Counted from the first letter of the stretch, positions 8,747 to 18,603 are shown. The stretch is DNA of 64,000 nucleotides from Gloeocapsa sp. PCC 73106 (GCF_000332035.1 NZ_ALVY01000221.1:1-64000); one strand, 5' to 3'. Notes: generated by a model not told the origin, from the sequence alone. Numbers and translations: made by a program.

Positions 8747-10783
8747 TTACTCCTTGGGAATTAAATTTGTTAATAATTCTAGAATATCTTTTTCTATTGC
8801 TTTAATTTCTGCCTCTATTTCTGCTAATGGTCTAGGTGGAGTATATTTATAAAAATAGCGATTAAAATTAATTTCATAGCCAACCCTACCAACTTCTCCG
8901 TCTCTATCATCTCTAACGCTTTGATTTATCCAAGCATCAGGAACATGAGGTAAAACTTCTTTTTTAAAATACTCCTCTATATTATCTAAGAGAGGAATAC
9001 TTTCTGTATCTCGTAAATTCGTATCAGGCTCTGGTTTACCATCTTTATCAACACAAATCTTAGCATTTTCATCTACTTCTGACAAAGCTGTTAAAATAGC
9101 CTTATATACATTAGATGAGACTTTTAAATCACTAGCTTTAATCGCTTTTTTCAAAACTTTTTCAAATTCTTCTCTATCTTGATATAAGGTATCGGGAAGA
9201 GATTCTAGTATTTCTATAATTTGATTTTGAATTTCCCTTCCTGCTTTTTCTTCTTTTTGTCTTTCCTCAGCATTTTTCTTTTTACTAATGCCTAAGTTAA
9301 TAAAGGCTGATTGTGTTTTTAATTGTTCTATTCTCTCGGGAGAAGCACAAAAATTTAGCTTTAAAGGGCGGTCAATAGTTACTTTTCTAAATCCAAAACT
9401 CTCCTTTAAAAAGATTTTACTTACGTCTGATTCGGTAAAATTTGTAAAAATCTCTGTTATTTCTTTAATCTGCTCTTGGCTAATTTCTCTTCGCTTATTG
9501 CCTAAACTTTTTCTCATTGCTACATAAAAGCTTGATGCGTTAATTAATTGCACTTTTCCTTTTCTAGCCTCTAACTTATGATTACTTAGTATCCAAATAT
9601 ATGTAGCAATACCTGTATTATAAAATAATTGCTCTGGTAAGGCGATAATTGCATCTAATAAATCCTGCTCTAAAATCCAGCGTCTAATTTCACTCTCTCC
9701 ACTCCCTGCATCGCCTGTAAACAAGGGTGAGCCGTTTAAAACTATCGCTATTCTACTGCCTCCATCTGATACAGGCTTCATTTTAGAAATCATATGCTGT
9801 AAGAATAATAGCTGTCCATCACTGATTTTAGGAGTGCCTACAGCAAAACGACCATTGATATTATTAGCCTCTGCTTCTACAGCTTCTTTATCTCTCTTCC
9901 AGTCCTTACCATAGGGAGGATTGGCTAACATATAGTCAAATGTTTTATTTTTGTGTTGATCGTTAGAAAGAGTACTACCAAAGAGAATATTTTCTGCATC
10001 TTTACCATCTTCACTTTTCATATACAAGTCTGATTTACATACGGCAAAGGTTTCAGGATTTACCTCTTGTCCAAATAGAAAAATCTTGGCTTTGGGATTT
10101 AATGCTAAAATTCGCTCCTTTGCTATAGTTACCATCCCCCCAGAGCCACAGCAAGGATCATACACTGTTCTTGTAATATACTCTTGAGTTAATTGAGCTT
10201 TATCCTGCACAAACAGTAAATTTACCATTAGCTCAATAACTTCTCTAGGCGTGAAGTGTTCTCCTGGATTTTCGTCAAGGGCTTCATTGAATTTTCTAAT
10301 TAGCTCTTCAAAGATATACCCCATTTCTAGATTGGAGACTTTATCAGTATGCAAATCGATATTATTAAACCGCTCCATCACTAAAAACAGTAAATCTGAT
10401 TGCTCCAATTTATCAATAGTGTTTGGAAAATCAAACTTCTCCAGCACCTCTCTCATATTGGAGCTAAAGCTATTGATATATAGCTTTAAATTCGAGGCTA
10501 AATTCTTGGGGTCATCAAGTAGCTTGCTAAAATCATAAAAAGATACATTGTAGAACGCAAACCCTGCCTTTCGGCAAAGCTGAGGGGTTAAATCATCAAT
10601 TTTATCTTTATACTGACGATATGTTTCTAAAACACTATCCTTTGTTGCTTCCAACACACAATCTAGACGGCGTAATACAGTAAAAGGTAGAATTACATCT
10701 TGATACTTCCCTCGCTTAAAAGTATCTCGGATTAAATCTGCTATACTCCAAATAAAACTTACCTTTTCACTGAATCCGTTCAT
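8747..10783 (-). CDS. hsdM: Type I restriction enzyme, methyltransferase subunit
   Basis: HsdM is the N6-adenine methyltransferase that protects host DNA. Seen here: an N-terminal helical domain, HFTPREVIELMV (about residues 176-187), SAM-binding motif DPCCGSGGM (209-217) and catalytic NPPY (288-291). The C-terminal 250 residues are long and partly coiled coil. It is first in the operon, followed with 1-base overlap by the vapBC pair, then hsdS and hsdR. No damage is visible. The order M - TA - S - R on one strand points to one transcript starting upstream of 10783. Confidence 0.95.
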   Translation of the reverse strand: MNGFSEKVSFIWSIADLIRDTFKRGKYQDVILPFTVLRRLDCVLEATKDSVLETYRQYKDKIDDLTPQLCRKAGFAFYNVSFYDFSKLLDDPKNLASNLKLYINSFSSNMREVLEKFDFPNTIDKLEQSDLLFLVMERFNNIDLHTDKVSNLEMGYIFEELIRKFNEALDENPGEHFTPREVIELMVNLLFVQDKAQLTQEYITRTVYDPCCGSGGMVTIAKERILALNPKAKIFLFGQEVNPETFAVCKSDLYMKSEDGKDAENILFGSTLSNDQHKNKTFDYMLANPPYGKDWKRDKEAVEAEANNINGRFAVGTPKISDGQLLFLQHMISKMKPVSDGGSRIAIVLNGSPLFTGDAGSGESEIRRWILEQDLLDAIIALPEQLFYNTGIATYIWILSNHKLEARKGKVQLINASSFYVAMRKSLGNKRREISQEQIKEITEIFTNFTESDVSKIFLKESFGFRKVTIDRPLKLNFCASPERIEQLKTQSAFINLGISKKKNAEERQKEEKAGREIQNQIIEILESLPDTLYQDREEFEKVLKKAIKASDLKVSSNVYKAILTALSEVDENAKICVDKDGKPEPDTNLRDTESIPLLDNIEEYFKKEVLPHVPDAWINQSVRDDRDGEVGRVGYEINFNRYFYKYTPPRPLAEIEAEIKAIEKDILELLTNLIPKE

Positions 10784-11260
10784 CTAACACACTACTCCCA
10801 TATAAAAAAATCAAACTAAAATAGACAAAATCGACTTAGAATCATCATAATAACAGTATTTTTAACATCTCTCTACTCTATCTTTCCGTATAAACACTAC
10901 ATAAATTAAGCTTTTAGGGAAATTACACCGTATTAAAGCCACTATATTCAATTAAAAGAGTCAATGTTTTGAGCAATGCTCAATCAAAAATTTAACACCA
11001 TTTAGTTGACTATTTGAGCTAATTACCTAAGTGAAATTATGTAGTTAATAAGCTCTTGATTTTCGAGGTAAGTACCTAGTCATAAATAAACGTAAAAAAA
11101 TAACAAGTGTAAATAAAGCTGAAATCCTTACTGTTCCCCTACATCATATTAATCTTTAATTAAGCACACCTACTTAGATATACCAATATTAAAAAAAATC
11201 AAATTATAACCGGCTGAAAATTAATCACGATACAATGTTATTGTCACAATAAAAATAGAG
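10784..11260. other. AT-rich divergent intergenic region, no gene
   Basis: These 477 bases separate the divergent hsdM and V4R-like genes. I found no open frame, tRNA or convincing structured RNA. The region is strongly AT-rich and must hold the promoter of the restriction operon and that of the plus-strand gene. The only sites I would single out are TACAAT at 11231-11236 and the palindrome next to it. Confidence 0.6.
11231..11252 (+). promoter_or_regulatory. -10 element and adjoining palindrome before the V4R-like gene
   Basis: TACAAT (11231-11236) is a good -10 hexamer; no good -35 is seen at the usual distance, which suggests an activator-dependent promoter. Directly after it lies TTATTGT-C-ACAATAA (11238-11252), a perfect 7-base inverted repeat, placed where a repressor would block initiation. 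Both calls rest on pattern only. Confidence 0.35.
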
Positions 11261-11755
11261 GTGTCGACAGTGTTATCAACCGAAGAAAACCTACGCCAGG
11301 AATTAGGAAGTTTTAGTAGTATTGTTTGTTTGAAGGCAATTATCACTGGCGTAGAGGAAGCCTTAGGAGAAAAAGCAGCAGCTATCGCCATGATCGCGGC
11401 TGGTAGAAAAAGAGGAAAACAATTAGCAGCAGCCCTCAAACTGTCTGGTCAAAGCGAGAGAATGTCTCTAGAACAAGTCACAGAAAAAGCAAATGAACAC
11501 TTAGGCAAAGATGGAACAAGATTATGTCTTATCGATAAAATAGTTCCCATAGAAGAAGGCTATCAAGTATATACTCGAGAAACCATTTGTTCCTCAGGAG
11601 AAGAACAAGGATCACCCAGGACATGTACTTATACTCTTGGAGTACTTCAAGGTTTTTTAGAAGAATTTCTGGGTAAACGTCTTAGAGGAACCCAAATAGC
11701 GTCAGTGCTAAGAAATGGGACTCATGACGTTTTAGAATACAGGATTTTAGGTTAA
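11261..11755 (+). CDS. V4R-like small-molecule-binding domain protein
   Basis: The 164-aa protein resembles V4R (4-vinyl reductase) domains: an N-terminal helical half with a G-rich A-IAMIAAGRKRGK segment and a C-terminal part with two Cys (TICSSG and RTCTYTLGVLQGF) before a G-FLEEFLG stretch, as in the family's hydrocarbon- or tetrapyrrole-binding core. V4R domains occur in chlorophyll biosynthesis accessory proteins and in sensors. Start is GTG 11261 or GTG 11270; AGAGGTG at 11256-11262 is better spaced for the latter. It is convergent with the DrmD-like helicase gene, ending 15 bases from it. Ligand unknown. Confidence 0.6.
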   Translation: MSTVLSTEENLRQELGSFSSIVCLKAIITGVEEALGEKAAAIAMIAAGRKRGKQLAAALKLSGQSERMSLEQVTEKANEHLGKDGTRLCLIDKIVPIEEGYQVYTRETICSSGEEQGSPRTCTYTLGVLQGFLEEFLGKRLRGTQIASVLRNGTHDVLEYRILG

Positions 11756-11770
11756 AACAGCAATTTCAGT

Positions 11771-14700
11771 CTAACTAGAAACTGGCCAAAGATAGATCAA
11801 ACCCACTGGTTCAACTCGACTGGCTTTGATTTGATAAGTCTGTTGTACGCGGGTCGGTTCGGTTTCTATCTCTGTTTCTAATTGTTGCAAGCGGAGTCGC
11901 CAGTGACGGCGATCAGCTTCGATTTGTCGTATTTCCTCACTATTAAATAAGTCAAGTTGAAGGTTCTGAGTCTGTTCCTGTTGCTTAAGAATTCGCTCTT
12001 TTTGCTCTTCTAGTAACTTTTTCATCTGCGCTGCTTCTTTTTCGCCCCGCTGGGTAAGTTTTCGTTCGGCTCTTTCTCTGAGAGTTTGGGCGCGTTTTTC
12101 TAAATGAGGGACCAAATCCTCTATATCCCTGGGTGCATATTCTTTAAAGCGATCTGGAAGAGAAGAAGGAATCTCTCGCAGTCGCACAGTAGCTAGGGAA
12201 TGTTCCAATTCTGTGAGCACGTCAGCTTTTTCTCCCTCACCCAAAGGACGGAGTTTACCTCTTCCCCGGGCTTCGGGGGTAAGCCATTGAGCAGCGACAG
12301 CAACGATCTCATCGTGAAGACGGGATGCTCCTGCACCATAGAGGGAAAGACGACCCAAAACGATGACTTTGGGAATGGAATCTTCTGTCAGACAGACACA
12401 AGCGCGGGTCAACTCGTGGTGGAGAAAGCCTTGGGAGAGAAAACGACCGAGCAAACGTTGTACCACACGATGCTCTAAATGGATGTGAACAACTTTACCA
12501 TCAAGGGTACCGGGATCGCGAAATACTACAGGGCGAATTGGGGTTTCTTTGCGCCAATTCCAGAGCTTTTGACCTTTTTGTCGAGGTTCTCTCAAGGTAT
12601 CCAGTGTGATAGCCCAGGTGGAATCGAAGAGATTCGGTAATATCCAGAGTGCACGTTCTATATCTCTAACCGCGGCTTCAGCATCTAGAGGTTGCAAGGG
12701 ATTAGCTCCAAGTATCTCTAAAGCTGCAGAGAGGGAGTCTCGAAAATGGTGATTGTCTAATCCTAGCCATCTTTTAGAGTCGTGAAGCATATCTTCGAGT
12801 ATTGTCTGCTGTTCCCTCAGTTTTTGTCGATGCAGGCGCATTCCTTCGAGCTCTTCCTGAATTAGATGATTGCGCCCCAGTGATTCTTGATCTGCTCGTT
12901 GAATCGCTTCTACCAGATTCTGCTCATCATGAGCGCGTATACCTTCAGAAAGAAGATTTTCTACTTTTCTTTCAATCACCGGAGATAAAGTTCCTAATTC
13001 TCGAGAGATGGTGGCAGTTTTTTTAATGAGTACGTCAATGACGCGATCCTCAAGGCGCTGGGGTAGGCAAAAATAATAACAGCGTACTATTGACTGCTTC
13101 TGCAGTTTACGATCAATACGCCCGTTGCGTTGCTCCATGCGACTGGGATTCCAGGGTACATCGAAATGGAAGAGATCGGCGCAGTAATTCTGAAGGTTCA
13201 CTCCCTCTCGCGCTGCGTCGGTGGCGATCAGAATACGTAAGGGGTGATCCTGAGGATCGCTATTAAAGGCCGCTTTAATTGACTCCCTACGCTCATCTCC
13301 CATACCTCCTGTGAAGGTCTCAATGCGGTCGTGCTCGCGCTCTGAGTGGGCTATTACTCGTCTTAACTGCTCTTCTAAATACCGCTTAGTGTCTGTATAC
13401 TCGGTGAAGATCAACACCCGGCGATCGCTCCACTTTGCCCCTGGTTGACCCAAATCAGCACAGAGATGCTCTCGAATCCACTCAATTAACTTCTCGACTC
13501 GGCTATCGGGTTGATGTCGCGCCTGATTAACAATATTACTCATTGCTTCGAGGAGCTCTAACTCACGCTCAGAGATAGCTGGGGTGGATAACTGCGTAGC
13601 TGTAGCCATTTGGGCGTCTTCTTCTATTTCTACCTCGTTTTCAGGAAGTTCAGAGCGATCGTCATCAGCACCGGGAGATTCCCGCAAAAGGGAGAAATTA
13701 GAATTTACATTCCCAGATTGTTTTTCAGCTTGTCGCTCTAGAGATTTTCTGTGTACACTCAAAGTTCGCCCGAAAGCTTCAACACAAGAGAGTAATCGCT
13801 TCTGGAGGGATGTCATCACGAGTATCGCCGCGGTTTGAGTCGATTTAGGAGCGTCTTGTAAGTGTTCCTCACGACAAGCACGGTAGTCTTGGAGCAACCG
13901 ACCTAGGACTAATTCTGGAGCGTCTGGGGGTAAATCGTCAATAATAATAGGGATAATCTGGCGATCGGGAAAATCTTTATCCCCAATCTCTCGTAAATCC
14001 TGCTTTAACCGTCGCACCATTACTTCATCTAGAAGTTGTTTTTTAGTTACTGGTACTCCTCGGCAAAAGCGTTGTGGATCGAGTATTTCTAGCAAGGCTG
14101 CAAAGCTATTAGAATGACCGTTATGAGGCGTAGCAGACAGAAAAAGCTTGTGTTCAAAACGGGGGGCCAAATCTCGAACCATTCGCGTCAAACGTGAATC
14201 TATGGCGTAGCGTGAACTACTCGCGGGGGCTGCATTGTGGGCTTCGTCTAAAATGAGCAGAGAACCAGAGTTAAAATCCCCCAACCAATCCCGCAGAAGC
14301 GAAGCGTAGGTTTCATCTCGAAGCAAAGCGTGGGAGATAATGAAGCGTGTATGCATTGTCCAGGGATTGATATTATAGCCCCGTTCCCGTCTTTTAGCTG
14401 CTAAATAGTCGCGATCAAAAATCTGAAAGATTAAACCAAATCGACTCTCCATCTCCTCTTGCCACTGACGTACTACCGAGGGCGGACAGGCAATAACTAC
14501 CCGCTTGATCTTCTGACGCATCAACATCTCTCGCAAAATCAACCCCGCTTCTATAGTTTTTCCCAATCCCACATCATCCGCTATAAACAGAGACACTCTC
14601 GGTTGTAGCAAGGCTTTACGCAGGGGTTCGAGCTGATATGCTTTGACTTCTATCCCCGCTCGATAAGGCGCTTGAAAGAGTCTAGGATCGGTAGAGGTGA

Positions 14701-14971
14701 CACAGTTCCATTTAAGTGTGTGCAAAAAAGCTGAAAAATAACGTGGGTTGTCAAAGCCTTTCTCCGTAACGGTTTCCCAGGATGACGCTCCCACTAGTTT
14801 AGCATCTAGTTCCCGTTCCCAGAAGATTTCTAGTTGCTCTCCTTGAGCATCATCATCCATACAGGAAAGTCTTACTAATGTGTCTCCTTCCTCTATTTCA
14901 GCAGGGGTAACTTCTTCTACTAGGTATTGACGAGAGCGGACATGCACTATTTGTCCGATTTCAAGTTTCAT
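11771..14971 (-). CDS. drmD: DISARM-type SNF2 helicase DrmD, orphan
   Basis: This 1066-aa protein matches the DrmD helicase of class 1 DISARM anti-phage systems along its length: N-terminal VRSRQYLVEEV and VRLSCMDDDAQGE, Walker A DDVGLGKT (132-139), DEAH (242-245), LSATPHNGHSNSFAALLEILDP, and a C-terminal helicase half with ATDAAREGVNLQNY and R-x2-Q-RNGRIDR. The C-terminal 250 residues are coiled coil. In class 1 DISARM the gene travels with drmMI, drmA, drmB and drmC; none is present here. It is flanked by unrelated genes. It could be a remnant, or a stand-alone defence or repair ATPase. All ATPase motifs are intact. Confidence 0.85.
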   Translation of the reverse strand: MKLEIGQIVHVRSRQYLVEEVTPAEIEEGDTLVRLSCMDDDAQGEQLEIFWERELDAKLVGASSWETVTEKGFDNPRYFSAFLHTLKWNCVTSTDPRLFQAPYRAGIEVKAYQLEPLRKALLQPRVSLFIADDVGLGKTIEAGLILREMLMRQKIKRVVIACPPSVVRQWQEEMESRFGLIFQIFDRDYLAAKRRERGYNINPWTMHTRFIISHALLRDETYASLLRDWLGDFNSGSLLILDEAHNAAPASSSRYAIDSRLTRMVRDLAPRFEHKLFLSATPHNGHSNSFAALLEILDPQRFCRGVPVTKKQLLDEVMVRRLKQDLREIGDKDFPDRQIIPIIIDDLPPDAPELVLGRLLQDYRACREEHLQDAPKSTQTAAILVMTSLQKRLLSCVEAFGRTLSVHRKSLERQAEKQSGNVNSNFSLLRESPGADDDRSELPENEVEIEEDAQMATATQLSTPAISERELELLEAMSNIVNQARHQPDSRVEKLIEWIREHLCADLGQPGAKWSDRRVLIFTEYTDTKRYLEEQLRRVIAHSEREHDRIETFTGGMGDERRESIKAAFNSDPQDHPLRILIATDAAREGVNLQNYCADLFHFDVPWNPSRMEQRNGRIDRKLQKQSIVRCYYFCLPQRLEDRVIDVLIKKTATISRELGTLSPVIERKVENLLSEGIRAHDEQNLVEAIQRADQESLGRNHLIQEELEGMRLHRQKLREQQTILEDMLHDSKRWLGLDNHHFRDSLSAALEILGANPLQPLDAEAAVRDIERALWILPNLFDSTWAITLDTLREPRQKGQKLWNWRKETPIRPVVFRDPGTLDGKVVHIHLEHRVVQRLLGRFLSQGFLHHELTRACVCLTEDSIPKVIVLGRLSLYGAGASRLHDEIVAVAAQWLTPEARGRGKLRPLGEGEKADVLTELEHSLATVRLREIPSSLPDRFKEYAPRDIEDLVPHLEKRAQTLRERAERKLTQRGEKEAAQMKKLLEEQKERILKQQEQTQNLQLDLFNSEEIRQIEADRRHWRLRLQQLETEIETEPTRVQQTYQIKASRVEPVGLIYLWPVSS

Positions 14972-14998
14972 ATGTATTTTTTTGGGCTAAGGTTAATA

Positions 14999-16957
14999 CT
15001 AGGTGACTGAAAATGGCTGTAAGATAAAATCATCACTCGTAAGTTCCCCTCTAAAGTTAACGAGGCTAATTTGACCAAAGCCGGTAGTTGTTGGACTGGT
15101 AATTAGGTTATTGTTGATAACAAGATCCTCAAAAGTTAAAGAAGCAAATCCACTGATGTCAATAACGTCATCGCCATTTAACTGAAAACTCCTAATGGTA
15201 TCATTACCAAAATTCTCAGAGAAAACAAAGGTATCATCGTTTCTACCACCAATAAGGCTGTCATTTCCGGGTCCTCCGTTCAGGGTATCTCTACCAGGAC
15301 CACCCCGAAGAAGGTCTTCACCCACTAAACCTGTGAGAGTGTCACCACTTGCTAAACCAGAGATTATATCTCGTTGATTCGTACCGACAAGATTGTCACT
15401 CCTGAGTGTACCAATAATCACATTTGGTCTTGGTGACGATGATTGAACTTCAACCGCGCCAATATCTAATTCACTACCCACAACCCTGTTAAATCCCACA
15501 CCCCGTTGATCAAAAAGAATCGGTTCAGTTGTATTACCATCTCCATCTAGATCATTGACATCCCGGGGTAGAGATTCTTGGTTACCTGCATCAATAGCAG
15601 GACTATCCATCTGGGGAAGATGAGTTTGGGTAAAACCACCATTATCAGCTAAGGGGTTTAGTTTGGCATCAGTGTTTATTTGATCTGTGGTTTCGGTAAA
15701 ATCAGTAACGCCATTACCTGTGCCCATAATATTGTTACCTCCGCTAATAAATACACCCTTAGCTTCGATAAAATTATAGCCAGGAATATCACCACCATAG
15801 TAACTATCTTGAGCAATATCATTGACAACATCGTCAACTTGATTGCCAGAAACAATGCTGTTAACAAGATCTGTCGTAGATGCTGAGATGGCGTTGTAAC
15901 CGATAACAACTATATTTGCATAAGCATCATTGAATATACCTCTGCGATTAGCGGTAATGGTACTGTTTGTCACCGTTGTCAGTGGCTCAATCGGGGTTGT
16001 TGACTTACCGTCAAAGTAACTAAAAGTATGAATTCCATCTTGTTCATTTCCAGAAATAGTACTATTACTCACTTCTAAAGTTCCGCCCCGATTGTAAATA
16101 CCATTGTTTCCATTTTTGGCTATGGTACTATTTTCGATATTTACATCACTCAGAGGATTTCGTATGATTACTATTCCATTTCCATTATTTTCTTCAATAT
16201 TAGTATTTTCTAGAGTTAAGTTTCCTTTGCCCAGATAAATACCACCACCATTATGGGAAATAGTACTATTCTTAATATTTACATTGACGCCATATATTCT
16301 ATCATTCTCGAATCCAGGAGGAACAAAGATACCAGACCCATTATTTCCAGTAATTACACTATTTTCAACTCTTAAGTTATTGTAACGACCACCATTGTAG
16401 ATACCAGCATTTTCAATAGTAGTATTTCGAATTAGGGTGTTGACCGTACCATAAGACGTGGCACTTAGAGAAATATCACCAGAGATTCGAGATTCATTTA
16501 TGATCAATTCGACTAAAGAAGCACTTCTATCTGTTGTTATCCCAGAAACATCGGCATCATTAAGACCAATAGAAACTTGCCCATTTTCAATCGTAGAAAT
16601 ACTAACGTTTCTCGCTTCAACATTGTTTAAAGAAACAAAAGTGACAGGACTACCCTCAATGACAAAGTTTTCAGCAGTTAAACCTGTTATCGTGGTGGTA
16701 TCGACAGGTAGGTTGATTAGGTTGATTGTCCCATCAATATCTAAATCCTCCTTCCCCAATCCAGTAATAATGACACTATCAGTTATATTTAAAGTCCCAT
16801 TGACGTCAATCGTTCCTCCCCTCAGAGAATCTTCAAAGTTTATCAAATCTTGTCCTGGATTAACATTAGCAGCTTCGACGGCTTCTATTAAAGATATATT
16901 GCCTAAATCGATGCCATCATTTTCATTAGTTAAAGTGTTGACTGTCAAAGTAATCAT
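14999..16957 (-). CDS. Secreted parallel beta-helix protein with RTX repeats
   Basis: The 652-aa product starts with a segment of the type common in cyanobacterial adhesin-like proteins (TVNTLTNENDG, then SLIEAVEAAN), followed by a right-handed beta-helix built of short repeats (N-S-TI-N-G-GI). At about residues 470-510 lies a choice-of-anchor Q type motif (AIDAGNQ, RDVNDLDGDG, DQRG, ELDIGAVE), then haemolysin-type Ca-binding repeats (GGPGRDTLNGGPGNDSLIGG, about 550-572) and a type I secretion-like C-terminus. No Sec signal is seen. It is therefore likely exported by a type I system and Ca-dependent, acting at the cell surface as an adhesin or matrix protein. Confidence 0.85.
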   Translation of the reverse strand: MITLTVNTLTNENDGIDLGNISLIEAVEAANVNPGQDLINFEDSLRGGTIDVNGTLNITDSVIITGLGKEDLDIDGTINLINLPVDTTTITGLTAENFVIEGSPVTFVSLNNVEARNVSISTIENGQVSIGLNDADVSGITTDRSASLVELIINESRISGDISLSATSYGTVNTLIRNTTIENAGIYNGGRYNNLRVENSVITGNNGSGIFVPPGFENDRIYGVNVNIKNSTISHNGGGIYLGKGNLTLENTNIEENNGNGIVIIRNPLSDVNIENSTIAKNGNNGIYNRGGTLEVSNSTISGNEQDGIHTFSYFDGKSTTPIEPLTTVTNSTITANRRGIFNDAYANIVVIGYNAISASTTDLVNSIVSGNQVDDVVNDIAQDSYYGGDIPGYNFIEAKGVFISGGNNIMGTGNGVTDFTETTDQINTDAKLNPLADNGGFTQTHLPQMDSPAIDAGNQESLPRDVNDLDGDGNTTEPILFDQRGVGFNRVVGSELDIGAVEVQSSSPRPNVIIGTLRSDNLVGTNQRDIISGLASGDTLTGLVGEDLLRGGPGRDTLNGGPGNDSLIGGRNDDTFVFSENFGNDTIRSFQLNGDDVIDISGFASLTFEDLVINNNLITSPTTTGFGQISLVNFRGELTSDDFILQPFSVT

Positions 16958-17167
16958 ATTTTTGTAGTTTTTTAATTGTAGTTTTTTATTTTCAGTGTAG
17001 AATATTCATTAAATAAATTTAACTTTATTGGTAAAACTTTACAAAATACGTCCTAGCCTGGAAACAGAAAAATGGAAATTATTTTTATTATGCCTTCTCA
17101 AAAAAGGGAATTGGGTAATAAATATTCATAGAAGGTAATGAGCTTCAAATCATTAAAACCTCTTGCA

Positions 17168-17623
17168 TCAAGTAACCGTAGTTACTTCACAAGCACCAAT
17201 ACTGACCCAATTACTGGATCCATCAGCCCAGTGTTCTTTCTTCCAAATAGGGGCGTTGTGTTTGAGAGTGTCGATCGCGTAACGACAAGCTTCAAAAGCT
17301 TCAGAGCGATGAGGTGTCCCTACAGCTACCAAAACACTAATCTCGCCGATGCTTAAACGACCTGTACGGTGCTGAATTACTACTCGGTTGGTATCAGTCC
17401 AACGTTCACGAATTGCTGCGGCGATCTGACTAAAAACGACGAGAGCCATCGGTTCATAGGCTTGATACTCCAAAAATAATACGGCCTTGCCCTCGGTCTG
17501 ATTGCGCACCGTACCACTCATTAAGACGATCGCTCCATTAGCTCCATCCTCAGCCAAAGCATAAGCTTCCGTTAAAGATAAAGGCGCAAAACTGATCCTC
17601 AAGTTATCTTTAGCTACATTCAT
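17168..17623 (-). CDS. moaE: Molybdopterin synthase catalytic subunit MoaE
   Basis: MoaE, with MoaD, inserts two sulfurs into precursor Z to form molybdopterin, needed for nitrate reductase. The 151-aa protein has family landmarks: GA-V-MSGTVRN near residue 38, LEYQAYEPMA at about 50-59, HRTGRLSIGE, VGTPHRSEAFEACRY, and the C-terminal KHNAPIWKKEHW with the catalytic Lys pair. Length is normal. It starts 5 bases after the pyrB stop on the same strand, so the two are probably co-transcribed. No moaD is visible in the window. Confidence 0.95.
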   Translation of the reverse strand: MNVAKDNLRISFAPLSLTEAYALAEDGANGAIVLMSGTVRNQTEGKAVLFLEYQAYEPMALVVFSQIAAAIRERWTDTNRVVIQHRTGRLSIGEISVLVAVGTPHRSEAFEACRYAIDTLKHNAPIWKKEHWADGSSNWVSIGACEVTTVT

Positions 17624-17628
17624 ACAAC

Positions 17629-18603
17629 TTAATTAATACCACCCATTAAGTATAGTAAAGCCATTCGCACCGCCACACCACTGGTAACTTGTTGAGAAAT
17701 TAAACTAAATTCGGGATCATCCATTAAATCCGAACTAATCTCTACACCTCGATTAACGGGACCAGGGTGTAAAACCCTGACTTTTGGTTGAGCGAGAACC
17801 AAGCGATCGCGCGTGATCCCATAATATCGATGATATTCTCGCAAACTTGGTAACAGATGATGCGTCATCCTCTCCCGCTGTATCCTCAAAGTCATAATAA
17901 AATCGGCGTTTAAGAGAGCCTCTTCTAGACTCCAATGGACTGTTACCCCAGTAGGAACTAAATCAGCAAAGAATTTAGGAACAAGAGTAGGAGGTCCCGC
18001 CAGATGGACATCAGCCCCTGCGGTAGTAAGACTCCAGATATTAGAGCGAGCTACTCGAGAATGGAGAATATCCCCCACGATCGCTATTTTTTTGCCCTGG
18101 AGTAATTGTAAGCGCGGGCGATCGCTATCTAAAAGCATACAGATAGTAAATAAATCTAACAAAGCTTGAGAGGGATGTTCGTGTTGTCCATCTCCGGCGT
18201 TGAGTACTCCTACCCCAGAATTAAGGCGATCCATCTCCAGAGCGATCGTTTTTGGGACACCCGCTTGAGCATGACGAATAACAAACAGATTAGCCCCCAT
18301 CGCTACATAAGTTTTAGCCGTATCTAAAATCGTTTCCCCCTTAGTCAGAGAAGAAGTACTCGGGGAAAAATTGAGAATATCCGCAGACAAACGCTTAGCC
18401 GCCAATTCAAAGCTACTGCGCGTACGAGTCGAAGGCTCAAAAAACAAATTAGCTATTACTGTTCCTTGTAGTGCAGGGACTTTTTTAGTTCGACGCGAGA
18501 GAACCTCCTGGAAACTCAGAGCCGTTTGGAGAATAATTTCATATTCTGCTGGGGTAAAATCTTCTAGAGAGATTATATGGCGACGATACCAATTAGTAAT
18601 CAT
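17629..18603 (-). CDS. pyrB: Aspartate carbamoyltransferase, catalytic chain
   Basis: PyrB catalyses the committed step of pyrimidine synthesis, carbamoyl phosphate plus aspartate to N-carbamoylaspartate. The 324-aa protein has the carbamoyl-phosphate loop [19 protein letters not shown] (about 53-71), HPSQALLDL (about 142), and [12 protein letters not shown] near the C-terminus. Length is normal for the bacterial catalytic chain. No regulatory chain gene (pyrI) is nearby, as is usual in cyanobacteria. It lies directly upstream of moaE. A short G/A-rich repeat lies about 60 bases upstream of the start. Confidence 0.97.
   Translation of the reverse strand: MITNWYRRHIISLEDFTPAEYEIILQTALSFQEVLSRRTKKVPALQGTVIANLFFEPSTRTRSSFELAAKRLSADILNFSPSTSSLTKGETILDTAKTYVAMGANLFVIRHAQAGVPKTIALEMDRLNSGVGVLNAGDGQHEHPSQALLDLFTICMLLDSDRPRLQLLQGKKIAIVGDILHSRVARSNIWSLTTAGADVHLAGPPTLVPKFFADLVPTGVTVHWSLEEALLNADFIMTLRIQRERMTHHLLPSLREYHRYYGITRDRLVLAQPKVRVLHPGPVNRGVEISSDLMDDPEFSLISQQVTSGVAVRMALLYLMGGIN

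Noticed and set aside
11771-14971. Complete DISARM system
   Set aside because: Only the DrmD helicase is present; no drmA, drmB, drmC or DrmM methylase lies in the window.
16458-16967. Long plus-strand frame opposite the beta-helix gene
   Set aside because: It mirrors the repeats of the minus-strand gene and has no start signal or family features.
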